64,000 nt of DNA from NCBI RefSeq assembly GCF_002943755.1, contig NZ_MQUB01000001.1, positions 2,703,653 to 2,767,652 of the forward strand. The letters run 5' to 3'. Position numbers and translations under genes: made by a program. Every line of letters begins with the position of its first letter. Position 1 is the first letter of the stretch. This document shows, piece by piece, positions 44,296 to 54,045 of this stretch. Below the pieces are notes generated by a model. It had not been told where the DNA came from. It searched no databases and saw only the letters and a list, made by a program, of their open reading frames with translations. The DNA is from Aureitalea marina. GTDB taxonomy: Bacteria > Bacteroidota > Bacteroidia > Flavobacteriales > Flavobacteriaceae.

Positions 44296-45054
44296 CTACA
44301 CTATTTTAACAATTTCTGCAGTAGATTCAAGCCAACTCATATGCCCTCCTTGAAGGGCAAAGAAGTCACTTTCGGTCTGGTTTGCAAGTTGTTCGATTTG
44401 GGTGAGTTCGATGATCGGGTCATGAGTAGCAGAAAGGAAAAGCTTCCTTCCGGTAAATGCAGAGAGTAAAGAAGTACGATCCGGGCGATCCCGCATTCCG
44501 CGCATGCAAGCGGCAATTCCCTCTAAGGGAAAACTAGTTGCTCTTGTTACGAGTTGGGAGATTTCCTCTTCATAGAGTTGCACCGTTTCGGGGTCGAACA
44601 ATTGTCGGATCAACGAACTTATGAAGGTGCTTGGATTTCTATAGAGTAGTTCGATGCCTCTATTTCTATTCTCCTTTCTCATATCAGAATCTGCCTCAGG
44701 AGTTGAGTTTAATAACATGATACGATCCACAGAATCTGCATGGTTTTCCAGTAAGGCCAATGAAACATAGCCGCCCATGGAGTGACCAAGTATTTGATAG
44801 GAGTCAATATTTAAATGCTCGGTCAAAGCTTGAATGGCCAGTGCCATGTCCTTCATGGAGTGAACCTCTCCCATAACATCACTCCTACCATGTCCTGGCA
44901 AGTCTGGCATGAGCAATGTAAACCGCTCAATCAGTCTGTCCGTGATCCCCTCCCATATCTGATGGTCCTCCAGGAAGCCATGGAGCATAACAATACAGGG
45001 CCCCTTACCCTTCAGTTGGTAATGAATATTTGTGCGCTCGTATTCAAAAATCAT
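44296..45054 (-). CDS. Alpha/beta hydrolase
   Basis: A 252-residue alpha/beta hydrolase. The oxyanion segment 'VMLHGFLEDHQIWE', nucleophile elbow 'LGHSMGGYVSLALLENH' (Ser about 89) and the late His ('LQGGHMSWLEST') form the triad with an Asp near 'SATHDPIIEL'. The ATG at 45054 ('MIFEYERTNIHY') is chosen because a more upstream start would overlap the divergent brnQ. Substrate unknown; resembles MenH- or esterase-like members. Confidence 0.87.
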   Translation of the reverse strand: MIFEYERTNIHYQLKGKGPCIVMLHGFLEDHQIWEGITDRLIERFTLLMPDLPGHGRSDVMGEVHSMKDMALAIQALTEHLNIDSYQILGHSMGGYVSLALLENHADSVDRIMLLNSTPEADSDMRKENRNRGIELLYRNPSTFISSLIRQLFDPETVQLYEEEISQLVTRATSFPLEGIAACMRGMRDRPDRTSLLSAFTGRKLFLSATHDPIIELTQIEQLANQTESDFFALQGGHMSWLESTAEIVKIV

Positions 45055-45085
45055 TTGGCTATCTTGACCCGACAAATATCTGTCA

Positions 45086-46378
45086 ATGCCTAACCTGAAG
45101 CAAACCTTTGTCACTGCCTTTGCTCTTTTTTCCCTTTTTTTTGGTGCCGGTAACCTGATTTTTCCTCCCTTATTGGGACTAAAGGCCGGAGATCAATGGA
45201 TCTGGGTAACATTGGGTTTCGCCTTATCTGCAGTTGTAATTCCGATACTTGCGCTCTTTGGGCACAGCCGGCTACAAGGGACCATGGCGGATTTTGGCCG
45301 GCCCATTTCCCGCACATTTGGGATTGTATATAGCTTTATGGTTTACCTGATTGCCTTGGCTCTACCTTCTCCACGGACGGCTTCTGTAACCTACGAGATG
45401 TCTGTGGCTCCCAATTTTGACTGGTCTCCGCTTTGGTTGAGTTCTGTTTACTTTCTATTGGTGTTCTTCTTCGTGCTCAATCGGTCCAAGATCCTGGAGA
45501 TCATTGGGAAATACCTGACCCCACTCATAATAGTATTATTGCTTGCTATTATAACACTTGGCTTGTTTGCTGATACCGGCGCTGTACAACCATCTGTTTT
45601 TGCTCATAATTTTTCCACCGGAATTTTGGAAGGCTACCAGACTTTTGATGCCCTGGGGGGTGTAGTGGTTGGTGGAATTGTGGTCATCTCCCTTGGTCTG
45701 GCCGGAGACCTAGATTATACCCAAAAGAGAAAGACCCTTTCTCGAGCTGCCTTGATGGCCGGTTCTGGCTTGCTGATCATCTACGGTGGACTGATCGCGC
45801 TTGGTGCCAATTTCAGTAATCGGATACAGACTGAGGATCGTACAGAACTTGTCCACTTTTTGAGTGAGCAGACCTTGGGCAAGTTTGGCCAGACCAGTTT
45901 AGGTGTATTGGTCGCACTGGCTTGTTTTACTACAGCTGTTGGTATAATTACCGGAGCAGCCGATTTTATGAAGGGATTATTTGGTCAGAAACAATCAGCT
46001 TTCGTGATAACTGCTTTTGTGGGTTGTTTGTTGGGTGTGGTGATCGGGCAGTTTAATGTCCCTTATATTGTGGAAGTGGCCATCCCTGCACTTATGTTTA
46101 TCTACCCCCTGACCATAACCCTGATCATTCTGAACATAGCGCCGGGCAAGTGGACCTCAAAATTGACATTTCGATTGGTGGTAGCGACAACCTTGTTGTT
46201 CAGCTTTCCAGACTTCTATAAAATAGTTGCTCCGGATAGTGGCCTCAATGATCTTATGAGCGGATTGCCACTTTACAATCAAAATATGGCCTGGGTCCTG
46301 CCGTCTTTATTGGTTTATCTACTTTCCAATTTCATCTCAGGATCGGTCAAAAATCGACAGGCAAAAGTAGAGAATTGA
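45086..46378 (+). CDS. brnQ: Branched-chain amino acid transporter (LIVCS family)
   Basis: A sodium- or proton-coupled importer of Leu, Ile and Val in the inner membrane. The 430-residue protein has about 12 predicted helices. The family motifs 'FALFSLFFGAGNLIFPPLLG' at the start and 'GYQTFDALGGVVVGGIVV' (about 180) are well conserved. It is divergent from the hydrolase gene with only 31 bases between the ATGs. The following 252 bases up to the CBM48 gene are AT-rich and carry no gene. Confidence 0.94.
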   Translation: MPNLKQTFVTAFALFSLFFGAGNLIFPPLLGLKAGDQWIWVTLGFALSAVVIPILALFGHSRLQGTMADFGRPISRTFGIVYSFMVYLIALALPSPRTASVTYEMSVAPNFDWSPLWLSSVYFLLVFFFVLNRSKILEIIGKYLTPLIIVLLLAIITLGLFADTGAVQPSVFAHNFSTGILEGYQTFDALGGVVVGGIVVISLGLAGDLDYTQKRKTLSRAALMAGSGLLIIYGGLIALGANFSNRIQTEDRTELVHFLSEQTLGKFGQTSLGVLVALACFTTAVGIITGAADFMKGLFGQKQSAFVITAFVGCLLGVVIGQFNVPYIVEVAIPALMFIYPLTITLIILNIAPGKWTSKLTFRLVVATTLLFSFPDFYKIVAPDSGLNDLMSGLPLYNQNMAWVLPSLLVYLLSNFISGSVKNRQAKVEN

Positions 46379-46630
46379 CGTTTTACCCACTTTTCGGAGA
46401 AATTTCTGAAAAAACGAAATCGTTTTAGTGTGGAAAACCCTGAGAATCAGATACTAAAATAGCAAATCATTCTTTGAGGAATTACTAAAAAATGCTGCTC
46501 ATTTTTTGATTTTTCTCAATTTTAATGGGGTGTTTTACCGACCTTTCAATCCCGTTCACTTTTCGTAATTTTTTCTTGTGAGGCTGCTGTGGTTAGCTAC
46601 ATTTACCTCAGAACTTATATGCGCAATACT

Positions 46631-46927
46631 ATGGCAATTTCAAAGCAATTTCTAAAGACAAAACCTGTTTGTAAGGTAACTTTTTCTGTACCTGCCAAGG
46701 AGGCCAACGAAGTAAAGGTCGTTGGGAGTTTCAACGAGTGGAACGCAGCTGCAACCCCACTTAAAAAATTGAAGAACGGTACCTTCAAAGGAACCGTCGA
46801 TCTACCTAAAGACCAGTCTTACGAATTCCGTTACCTGGTCGATGGAACCTACGTCAATGATGAGCAGGCAGATGCTTATCAGTGGAACGATTATGCTGCC
46901 GCCGATAACGGGGTGTTGAATCTCTAA
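46631..46927 (+). CDS. Small CBM48/isoamylase-early-set domain protein
   Basis: A 98-residue soluble protein consisting almost entirely of one E-set/CBM48-like domain: 'VCKVTFSVPAKEANEVKVVG', 'SFNEWNAAATPLKK', 'YEFRYLVDGTYVNDEQADAY'. The glucan-binding Trp lies in 'FNEW'. Such stand-alone domains occur widely in flavobacteria and may bind glycogen; no enzyme is attached. The ATG at 46631 is chosen over an upstream GTG. It is closed by a strong terminator. No glycogen gene is nearby. Confidence 0.87.
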   Translation: MAISKQFLKTKPVCKVTFSVPAKEANEVKVVGSFNEWNAAATPLKKLKNGTFKGTVDLPKDQSYEFRYLVDGTYVNDEQADAYQWNDYAAADNGVLNL

Positions 46928-46944
46928 CACCAACCATCGGTAAC

Positions 46945-46978
46945 AAAAAAGCCTTTCGAAATCGAAAGGCTTTTTTTT
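46945..46978 (+). terminator. Rho-independent terminator after CBM48 gene
   Basis: GCCTTTCG (46951-46958), a four-base loop AAAT, and CGAAAGGC (46963-46970), followed by eight T on + and preceded by six A. It can work in both directions and also covers the end of the convergent pepP gene, which stops at 46977. Confidence 0.93.
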
Positions 46979-48269
46979 ATGCGTTCATGATCGCTTCGAT
47001 CTCGTCGACCTCAATGGGAATGTCCGCCATCAGGTTGAGCGGTTCTCCACTGCCCTGAACCACGACATCGTCTTCCAGTCTGATGCCAAATCCTTCGTCA
47101 GGCAGATAGATCCCTGGTTCTACGGTGAACACCATATTGGCTTGCATGGGTTCCCATAGTATACCGTAATCGTGGGTGTCCAATCCCATGTGATGAGATG
47201 TGCCGTGCATGAAATATTTCTTGTAGGCCGGCCAGTCCGGATCCTCGTTCTGAACATCGGCCTTATCCAGTAGTCCCAAGCCCAGCAATTCTGAGGTCAT
47301 CAATTTCCCAACTTCTACATGATATTCCTTCCAAAGCGTTCCTGGAACTAACATTTTGGTTGCATCGTCCTTCACTCTTTTAACCGCATTGTAAACGGCT
47401 CGTTGTCTGTCCGTAAAACGTCCATTGACCGGGATTGTCCTGGTCATGTCGCTTTTGTAATTGGCGTATTCTGCGCCTACATCCATCAGCAGCAAATCCC
47501 CATCCTGACATTGCCCATTATTCTGAATGTAATGTAGAACATTGGCATTATTTCCACTAGCCACAATAGGTGTGTAGGCAAATCCTTTCGAACGATTTCG
47601 CAAGAACTCGTGCATGTATTCAGCCTCCAGCTCATATTCCCAAACACCGGGTTTGACAAACTCCAGTATCCGTTTGAACCCTTTTTCGGTGATCTTACAA
47701 GCATGGGCAATCAGGTCAATCTCGATCGGATCTTTGACCGAACGCAAGCGTTGCAAAATAGGGTTGCTCTTGGCCCAGCTATGAGCAGGATATCGAGCCT
47801 TGGTCTCCCTGATGAACCGATCCTCCCTGGTCTGGGTTTCCACTGCTTGCCGGTAGTGTTCGTTGGTATTGAAGTAAACCGTATCGGCCTGGGTCATCAG
47901 ATCAAAGAATACCTTATCAAATTCGTGTAACCAATACACCTTTCTGATTCCACTAACTTCCAAGGCCCTTTCCTTGGTCAGTTTTTCACCTTCCCAAACA
48001 GCAATGTGTTCGTTGGTTTCTCTTAGAAAGAGCACTTCCTTGTGGTCCGGGTCAACAGAATCTGGGAACAAGACTAAAATGCTCTCTTCCTGGTCTACAC
48101 CAGATAGGTATAAAATGTCCCGGTGCTGTTCAAAGGCCATAGTGCTATCTGCACTGATCGGATAAATATCGTTGGAATTGAAGACCGCAATGCTCTTTGG
48201 CTTCATCTGAGCCATAAAGTTCTTACGATTTCTGATGTACAATTTAGGGTCGATCGGGTCGTATTTCAT
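46977..48269 (-). CDS. Aminopeptidase P family (Xaa-Pro aminopeptidase)
   Basis: A dinuclear metal peptidase that removes an N-terminal residue preceding proline. 430 residues with an N-terminal creatinase-like domain and a C-terminal pita-bread domain. Metal ligands are in 'LLMDVGAEYANYKSDMTRTI' (two Asp), 'MHGTSHHMGLDTHD' (His), 'MVFTVEPGIYL' (Glu) and 'GIRLEDDVVV' (Glu). Cytoplasmic, no signal peptide. It reaches the terminator shared with the CBM48 gene. Confidence 0.95.
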   Translation of the reverse strand: MKYDPIDPKLYIRNRKNFMAQMKPKSIAVFNSNDIYPISADSTMAFEQHRDILYLSGVDQEESILVLFPDSVDPDHKEVLFLRETNEHIAVWEGEKLTKERALEVSGIRKVYWLHEFDKVFFDLMTQADTVYFNTNEHYRQAVETQTREDRFIRETKARYPAHSWAKSNPILQRLRSVKDPIEIDLIAHACKITEKGFKRILEFVKPGVWEYELEAEYMHEFLRNRSKGFAYTPIVASGNNANVLHYIQNNGQCQDGDLLLMDVGAEYANYKSDMTRTIPVNGRFTDRQRAVYNAVKRVKDDATKMLVPGTLWKEYHVEVGKLMTSELLGLGLLDKADVQNEDPDWPAYKKYFMHGTSHHMGLDTHDYGILWEPMQANMVFTVEPGIYLPDEGFGIRLEDDVVVQGSGEPLNLMADIPIEVDEIEAIMNA

Positions 48270-48291
48270 CTGGAGTGATTTTCGGATTTAT

Positions 48292-48299
48292 CAAATGTA
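48292..48299 (-). promoter_or_regulatory. -7 element upstream of the aminopeptidase P gene
   Basis: On the - strand TACATTTG (complement of 48292-48299) fits TAnnTTTG, 22 bases before the ATG at 48269. No -33 TTG at proper spacing. Confidence 0.4.
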
Positions 48300-48401
48300 A
48301 TTCAATTCCCGCGTAGCTCCATACTTCTGTTAAACTTCCTGAAAAAATTTGGGGATGCATGCCCCATTGTGTACATTCCCTTGCGCAAAAATTCAACCAA
48401 C

Positions 48402-51245
48402 ATGTTACGAAAATACTTCTACCTCCTGGGCTTATTCGCCCTGTCATTAACCGTAAACGCTCAACCACAAGCATCTTCCGCCAAACAAGTGATGGACGGT
48501 ATTGTACAAAAAGAGCAAATGACCGAGAATTCTTTGGTCAAAAATCTTCCTTTCAAAAATATCGGACCTACTGTTATGAGTGGTCGGGTTGTTGATTTCG
48601 CTGTCAACCCGGATAACCCTGTAGAATTCTATGTGGGCTACGCAAGTGGCGGGGTATGGCATACTAAGAATAACGGGACAAGTTTTGAGCCCATACTGGA
48701 TAACAGCCCTACCCAGAATGTCGGGAGCCTTGCGGTGGATTGGAGTTCGGGGACCATTTGGGTCGGAACAGGTGAGATCAATGCTTCTCGTTCGTCTTAT
48801 GCAGGCATCGGCTTATTGAGGTCATCAGATAATGGGGCGACCTGGGAAAATATGGGTCTGACAGACTCCCATCACATCTCTAAGATCCTGATCAATCAGC
48901 AGGATCCCAATGAGATAGTGGTTGGGGTAGTGGGCCACCTCTATTCCAAGAACAAGGAGCGGGGAGTTTATAAAAGCACAGATGGCGGTAAGAACTGGAA
49001 GCAAACACTTTTTGTGAATGACGAAAGCGGGATCATCGAAATGGACGTAGACCGCAATAACTTCGATCTGATGTATGCCTCGTCCTGGCAAAAGGACAGG
49101 AAGGCATGGAATTTTACGGGTAATGGCAATGGTAGCGGCATCTATAAAAGTACGGATGGTGGTGATAGCTGGACTCTGTTAACAACAGAGGGCAGTGGAT
49201 TCCCAACCGGAGAAGGGGTTGGTCGAATTGGAATTGCCGTGGTCGATGCCAACACGGTTTACGCCATTCACGATAGCCAGTTTCGTAGGGAAGGCAATGG
49301 AAGTTCAGGTGGTGCAGGCAATGGCCTTTCCAAGGACGATTTCAAGACCATGAGCAATGCTGACTTCCTGGCCTTGGACGACAAAAAGCTGGACACTTTC
49401 CTTAGGACGAACGGATTCCAACAGCAATACTCAGGGGCTAGTGTCAAACAAATGGTTAGATCAGGGAAAGTAAAGCCAAATGATGTCGCCAAGTATTTGG
49501 AGGACGCCAATACATTGTTATTTGACACTCCCGTGATCGGAGCGGAAGTGTATAAGAGTACAGATGGTGGAAAGACCTGGTCCAAGACCCATGATGGTTA
49601 TCTGGATTCCGTCTATTTCTCTTATGGTTATTATTTTGGAAAGATCCATGTGGATCCCAGCGATGCAAATGGAATCTATATTTACGGGGTGCCTATTCTT
49701 TCTTCTAAAGACGGAGGGAAGACCTTCAACTACATTGGAGGCGATAATGTTCACGCTGACCACCACGCCTTGTGGATCAACCCCAATATGCCTGGTCACC
49801 TGATCAATGGAAACGACGGGGGAGTCAATATCAGCTATGATGACGGAGAGAACTGGATAAAGGCCAATAGCCCTTCAGTTGGACAATTCTATTCTATCAA
49901 TGTAGATAATGAAGAACCTTACAACGTATACGGAGGATTGCAGGATAATGGAGTTTGGGTAGGATCCCATACCTACCAGGCCAGCGATGGCTGGCATCAA
50001 TCCGGGCAGTATCCTTATGAAAGCATCATGGGTGGAGATGGCATGCAGGTACAGATCGACAACAGGAATACCGATGTGCTCTATACCGGATTCCAGTTTG
50101 GAAACTATTTCCGCCTGAACCGTGCTACAGGCGAGCAAGCCAGGATACAGCCTAAACACAAACTAGGGGAGAGTCCTTATCGCTTTAACTGGCAAACCCC
50201 CATTCTTCTAAGTCCGCATAACCAAGATATTCTTTACCTAGGCGGTAATAAATTGATGCGGAGTATGAACCAGGGAACAGATTGGAAGGCGATCTCGCCC
50301 GACCTGACCAAAGGTGGTAAGCCTGGAAATGTCTCCTATGGTACACTGACTTCAATAAGTGAATCTCCCTTTGCCTTCGGGACCATCTATGTGGGTACAG
50401 ATGATGGGCAAGTACAGTTGACCCAAGATGGCGGTGGTAGCTGGAAGCTGCTTTCCAGTAGCTTTAAACCAGATCTTTGGGTAAGCCGTGTAGTGGCTTC
50501 TTCGCACAGTGCCTCCAGGGTCTATGTGACCCTCAACGGTTATCGCTGGGACGACTTTGCGCCCTACGTTTACATGAGTGACAATCACGGGGCCAGTTGG
50601 AAAGAAATCAGCGGTAATTTGCCTGCTTCTGCGGTAAATGTAATTAGGGAGGACCCCAAGAACGAGAATGTGCTCTATCTGGGAACAGATAATGGTGCTT
50701 ATGTTTCCATGGATAAAGGAACTAGCTGGCAGCCCTTTCACCATGGTCTTCCTAATGTCGCATACCATGATATGGTGGTGCAGGAGACTGCTAACCATTT
50801 GGTTCTGGGAACACATGGTCGCTCGCTCTATATTGGGGATATTTCCCTGATCCAGCAAATGGATAGCGGTCAGATGAATACGGTTGTTGTGGGCGATATT
50901 GCTGCAGTTCGTTCTTCCAGGAGATGGGGAAGCAGCTGGGCCAGCTTTTTGGATGCATTCGAACCTTCTGTTGATGTTCAGTACTACGCTCCTGGTGGCG
51001 GAAAGGCCACGGTGACTATCAGTACAGAATCTGGGACAGAGGTTAACCGATTTGATGTGGAAACATCAAAAGGCTTTAACCAGATGACTTATGATTATTC
51101 CATGTCTGAAGCTGGAGCGAAGAATATGAAAGACGCTGGTGTGTTTCCTGCACAGAATGGTAAGACCTATCTTCCAAAAGGCAAATACACCATGAAAGTT
51201 GAAGCCGGGGGTAAGTCTGGAAGCAAGGACTTCGAAGTGAAATAA
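48402..51245 (+). CDS. Large exported Asp-box (BNR/sortilin-like) propeller protein
   Basis: A 947-residue exported protein with a signal peptide (1-20, 'FYLLGLFALSLTVNA'). At least nine Asp-box motifs (S-x-D-x-G-x-x-W/F) are visible, such as 'SSDNGATW', 'STDGGKNW', 'STDGGDSW', 'STDGGKTW', 'SKDGGKTF', 'TQDGGGSW' and 'SMDKGTSW'. This indicates one or two beta-propellers of the VPS10/sortilin or sialidase-like class. Family members are annotated as WD40/YVTN/BNR-repeat or glycosyl hydrolases, usually without proof of catalysis. A C-terminal about 100-residue beta domain ('YYAPGGGKATVTISTESG') follows. I see no T9SS sorting domain. The ATG at 48402 is used. Confidence 0.88.
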   Translation: MLRKYFYLLGLFALSLTVNAQPQASSAKQVMDGIVQKEQMTENSLVKNLPFKNIGPTVMSGRVVDFAVNPDNPVEFYVGYASGGVWHTKNNGTSFEPILDNSPTQNVGSLAVDWSSGTIWVGTGEINASRSSYAGIGLLRSSDNGATWENMGLTDSHHISKILINQQDPNEIVVGVVGHLYSKNKERGVYKSTDGGKNWKQTLFVNDESGIIEMDVDRNNFDLMYASSWQKDRKAWNFTGNGNGSGIYKSTDGGDSWTLLTTEGSGFPTGEGVGRIGIAVVDANTVYAIHDSQFRREGNGSSGGAGNGLSKDDFKTMSNADFLALDDKKLDTFLRTNGFQQQYSGASVKQMVRSGKVKPNDVAKYLEDANTLLFDTPVIGAEVYKSTDGGKTWSKTHDGYLDSVYFSYGYYFGKIHVDPSDANGIYIYGVPILSSKDGGKTFNYIGGDNVHADHHALWINPNMPGHLINGNDGGVNISYDDGENWIKANSPSVGQFYSINVDNEEPYNVYGGLQDNGVWVGSHTYQASDGWHQSGQYPYESIMGGDGMQVQIDNRNTDVLYTGFQFGNYFRLNRATGEQARIQPKHKLGESPYRFNWQTPILLSPHNQDILYLGGNKLMRSMNQGTDWKAISPDLTKGGKPGNVSYGTLTSISESPFAFGTIYVGTDDGQVQLTQDGGGSWKLLSSSFKPDLWVSRVVASSHSASRVYVTLNGYRWDDFAPYVYMSDNHGASWKEISGNLPASAVNVIREDPKNENVLYLGTDNGAYVSMDKGTSWQPFHHGLPNVAYHDMVVQETANHLVLGTHGRSLYIGDISLIQQMDSGQMNTVVVGDIAAVRSSRRWGSSWASFLDAFEPSVDVQYYAPGGGKATVTISTESGTEVNRFDVETSKGFNQMTYDYSMSEAGAKNMKDAGVFPAQNGKTYLPKGKYTMKVEAGGKSGSKDFEVK

Positions 51246-51293
51246 TTAGCGTATTTAAAACGATTCTAAATAGCCGGCAAGGGTTAGTGCGTC

Positions 51294-51324
51294 TTGGCTG
51301 AATTCCTTTTGTGGCGTATTTTTG
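51294..51324 (+). promoter_or_regulatory. Promoter of the sdhCAB operon
   Basis: TTG (51294-51296), 20 bases, then TATTTTTG (51317-51324) is a full match to the Bacteroidota TTG-N17-23-TAnnTTTG promoter. The sdhC ATG is 27 bases downstream, leaving a short leader. Confidence 0.65.
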
Positions 51325-51351
51325 TATTGCTAAAAATAAAAGTAGCTACAA

Positions 51352-52017
51352 ATGGGAATTACCTCCTCTTCTATTGCCAGAAAAGTCGCTATGGCGCTTT
51401 CCGGTTTATTCCTGATCATATTCCTAACCCAACACTTTGTAATCAACATCACTTCGGTAGTCGCACCAGACCTGTTTAACAGCTGGTCTCATTTTATGGG
51501 CACCAATGGATTGGTTCAGTTCTTGCTTCAGCCAATCCTGATCTTTGCGGTGGTTTTTCACTTTGTGATGGGCTTTATCCTGGAATTGCAGAACCGCAAG
51601 GCGCGATCTGTTCGATATGCTTCCTATAAAGGAGGAGCTGCAGCCTCTTGGGCTTCGCGCAACATGATCATTTCCGGGCTGGTCATCCTGGCTTTCTTAG
51701 GCCTACACTTCTATGATTTTTGGGTGCCGGAGATAGTACACAAGTACATAGAGACGCACCCGGAAGATCCGACACGATATTATGCTGAGACCGTTCACAA
51801 ATTTGAGAGTCCCGCCAGAGTGACCATATATGTGGTTTCTTTTGTTTTGTTGGCCGTTCATCTATGGCATGGCTTTGCTTCCTCCTTCCAAAGTGTCGGG
51901 TGGAATAACAAATATTCGGTAGCGCTTAAAGGATTTACCAAATTCTTTGCTGTCGCTATTCCCTTGGGCTTTGTCTTTATTGCCCTTTATCACCATTTGA
52001 ATCAAATCCCTCATTAA
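51352..52017 (+). CDS. sdhC: Succinate dehydrogenase cytochrome b subunit
   Basis: Membrane anchor of complex II, carrying haem b and the quinone site. The 221-residue protein has five predicted helices and the family start '[20 protein letters not shown]'. Haem-ligand histidines are in 'TQHFVINI', 'FHFVMGF', '[10 protein letters not shown]' and '[15 protein letters not shown]'. This single-subunit anchor is the form used by Bacteroidota and epsilon-type enzymes. Ten bases separate it from sdhA. Confidence 0.95.
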   Translation: MGITSSSIARKVAMALSGLFLIIFLTQHFVINITSVVAPDLFNSWSHFMGTNGLVQFLLQPILIFAVVFHFVMGFILELQNRKARSVRYASYKGGAAASWASRNMIISGLVILAFLGLHFYDFWVPEIVHKYIETHPEDPTRYYAETVHKFESPARVTIYVVSFVLLAVHLWHGFASSFQSVGWNNKYSVALKGFTKFFAVAIPLGFVFIALYHHLNQIPH

Positions 52018-52027
52018 AGAAGTACTT

Positions 52028-54030
52028 ATGTCCACCTTAGAATCAAGCCTTCCAAAAGGACCCCTGGCCCATAAATGGACCAAGCATAAGAACGAAATAG
52101 ACCTGGTAAACCCGGCCAACAAAAGGAACATAGATGTTATCGTTGTGGGTACTGGGCTTGCCGGAGGTAGTGCTGCGGCTACATTGGCCGAGTTGGGTTA
52201 CAATGTAAAGACCTTCTGTTATCAGGACTCTCCAAGGAGAGCACACTCCATTGCTGCCCAGGGAGGGATCAACGCTGCAAAGAACTATCAGGGAGATGGT
52301 GACTCTGTCTACCGACTGTTCTACGACACGGTCAAAGGGGGGATTACCGTTCCAGAGAAGAAAATGTATACCGGCTAGCCGAGGTTTCCACCAATATTAT
52401 CGATCAGTGCGTAGCACAGGGAGTGCCCTTCGCACGGGAATACGGTGGCCTATTAGATAACCGTTCTTTCGGGGGAGTATTGGTTTCCCGTACATTCTAC
52501 GCCAAAGGTCAAACTGGTCAGCAGCTGTTACTTGGCTGTTATTCTGCCATGAACCGTCAGATCAACAGAGGTAAGATCAAGTCTTACACCAGACACGAAA
52601 TGCTGGACCTGGTTATAGTCGATGGCAAAGCCAGAGGTATTATTGCCAGAGACCTGATCAGCGGAGAGATCGAACGTCACTCTGCCCATGCTGTCGTGGT
52701 AGCTACAGGAGGTTACGGAAATGTATTCTTCCTCTCTACCAATGCGATGGGAAGTAATGTGACTGCTGCCTGGAAGATCCACAAGCGTGGTGCACATTTT
52801 GCCAATCCTTGTTTTACTCAGATTCACCCAACCTGTATTCCAGTTTCCGGTGACCATCAGTCTAAATTAACCCTGATGTCGGAGTCCTTGAGAAACGATG
52901 GGCGTATTTGGGTGCCAAAGTCTAAGGAGGATGCCAAGGCTATCCGGGAGGGCAGATTGAAACCCACCGAACTTAAAGAGGAGGACCGAGATTATTATCT
53001 GGAGAGAAGATACCCTTCCTTCGGTAACTTGGTTCCACGCGATGTAGCATCCAGGGCTGCTAAAGAACGCTGCGATGCTGGTCACGGTGTCAATAAGACT
53101 GGAGAGGCTGTTTATCTGGATTTCGATGCGGCCATCATGCGCTACGGAAGAGAACAGGCTGCTATACAGCACGTCGCTAACCCGAGTGATGCACAAGTTC
53201 GTGAACTAGGGGAGAAGGTGATCGAAGCAAAATACGGTAACCTCTTCCAGATGTATGAAAAGATCGTGGATCAGAATCCGTATAAGACTCCAATGATGAT
53301 CTATCCTGCGGTTCACTATACCATGGGCGGAGTTTGGGTAGATTATAATTTGCAAACCAGTATTCCGGGCTGTTATGCTATCGGTGAGGCCAATTTCTCT
53401 GATCATGGAGCTAACCGCCTTGGAGCTTCAGCCTTAATGCAGGGCTTGGCTGATGGTTACTTTGTCTTACCCTATACAATAGGAGATTATCTGGCTGACG
53501 ATATCAGAACAGGTCCGATTTCAACCGATCTACCTGAGTTTGATGCGGCTGAAAAGAATATTAGAACCCAACTGGAAAAACTGATCAATAACAACGGTAG
53601 TAAATCCGTGGATCACTTCCACAAACGTTTGGGTAAGATCATGTGGGACAAGGTCGGAATGTCCAGGAATGAGCCTGGCCTGAAAGAGGCCATTAGCGAG
53701 ATTAAAGCACTCCGAGAGGAATTCTACAAAGAGGTGAATGTCCCGGGATCCATGGACGAGATGAACCCTGAACTGGAAAAAGCAGCTCGTGTGGCGGACT
53801 TCCTGGAGTTGGGCGAACTTTTTGCCAAGGACGCCCTGCATCGTAATGAGTCTTGTGGAGGCCATTTCAGGGAGGAATATCAAACAGAGGAGGGAGAAGC
53901 CCTTCGCGACGACGAGAACTTCATGTATGTGGCTGCCTGGGAATACAAAGGAGAGCCAGCCGATGCGGTTCTGCACAAAGAGTCGCTCAATTACGAGAAT
54001 ATAGAAGTCAAGACCCGTAGTTACAAGTAA
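52028..54030 (+). CDS. sdhA: Succinate dehydrogenase flavoprotein subunit, frame interrupted at 52337-52342
   Basis: Oxidises succinate to fumarate on covalently bound FAD. About 667 residues when repaired. The FAD-binding start '[20 protein letters not shown]', the FAD-His region '[18 protein letters not shown]', and 'HPTCIPVSG', '[10 protein letters not shown]', '[11 protein letters not shown]' and '[20 protein letters not shown]' are normal. The frame fails after 'YDTVKGG' and stops at 52378; the correct frame resumes at once, one base back ('[19 protein letters not shown]'). One added G at the G6 run 52337-52342 gives a perfect reading. A broken sdhA between intact sdhC and sdhB is implausible biologically, so I treat this as a sequencing error. 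Confidence 0.93.
52337..52342 (+). other. Frameshift site: G6 run in sdhA
   Basis: Six G are present where seven are needed to keep the sdhA frame ('KGGDYRSRE'). Confidence 0.85.
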
Positions 54031-54045
54031 TAACCGTACTCGATT

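Noticed and set aside
46411..46426. Palindrome AAAACG-AAAT-CGTTTT as terminator of brnQ or an operator
   Set aside because: The stem is only six pairs, four of them A-T, with no long T tract. Too weak to support either call.
48351..48365. Near-palindrome GGGGATGCATGCCCC upstream of the Asp-box gene
   Set aside because: Imperfect and not repeated elsewhere in the window; no regulator is known for it.
52337..52378. sdhA as a true pseudogene or programmed frameshift
   Set aside because: The rest of the 667-residue protein is intact in one frame and its operon partners are whole; one added G restores all motifs.
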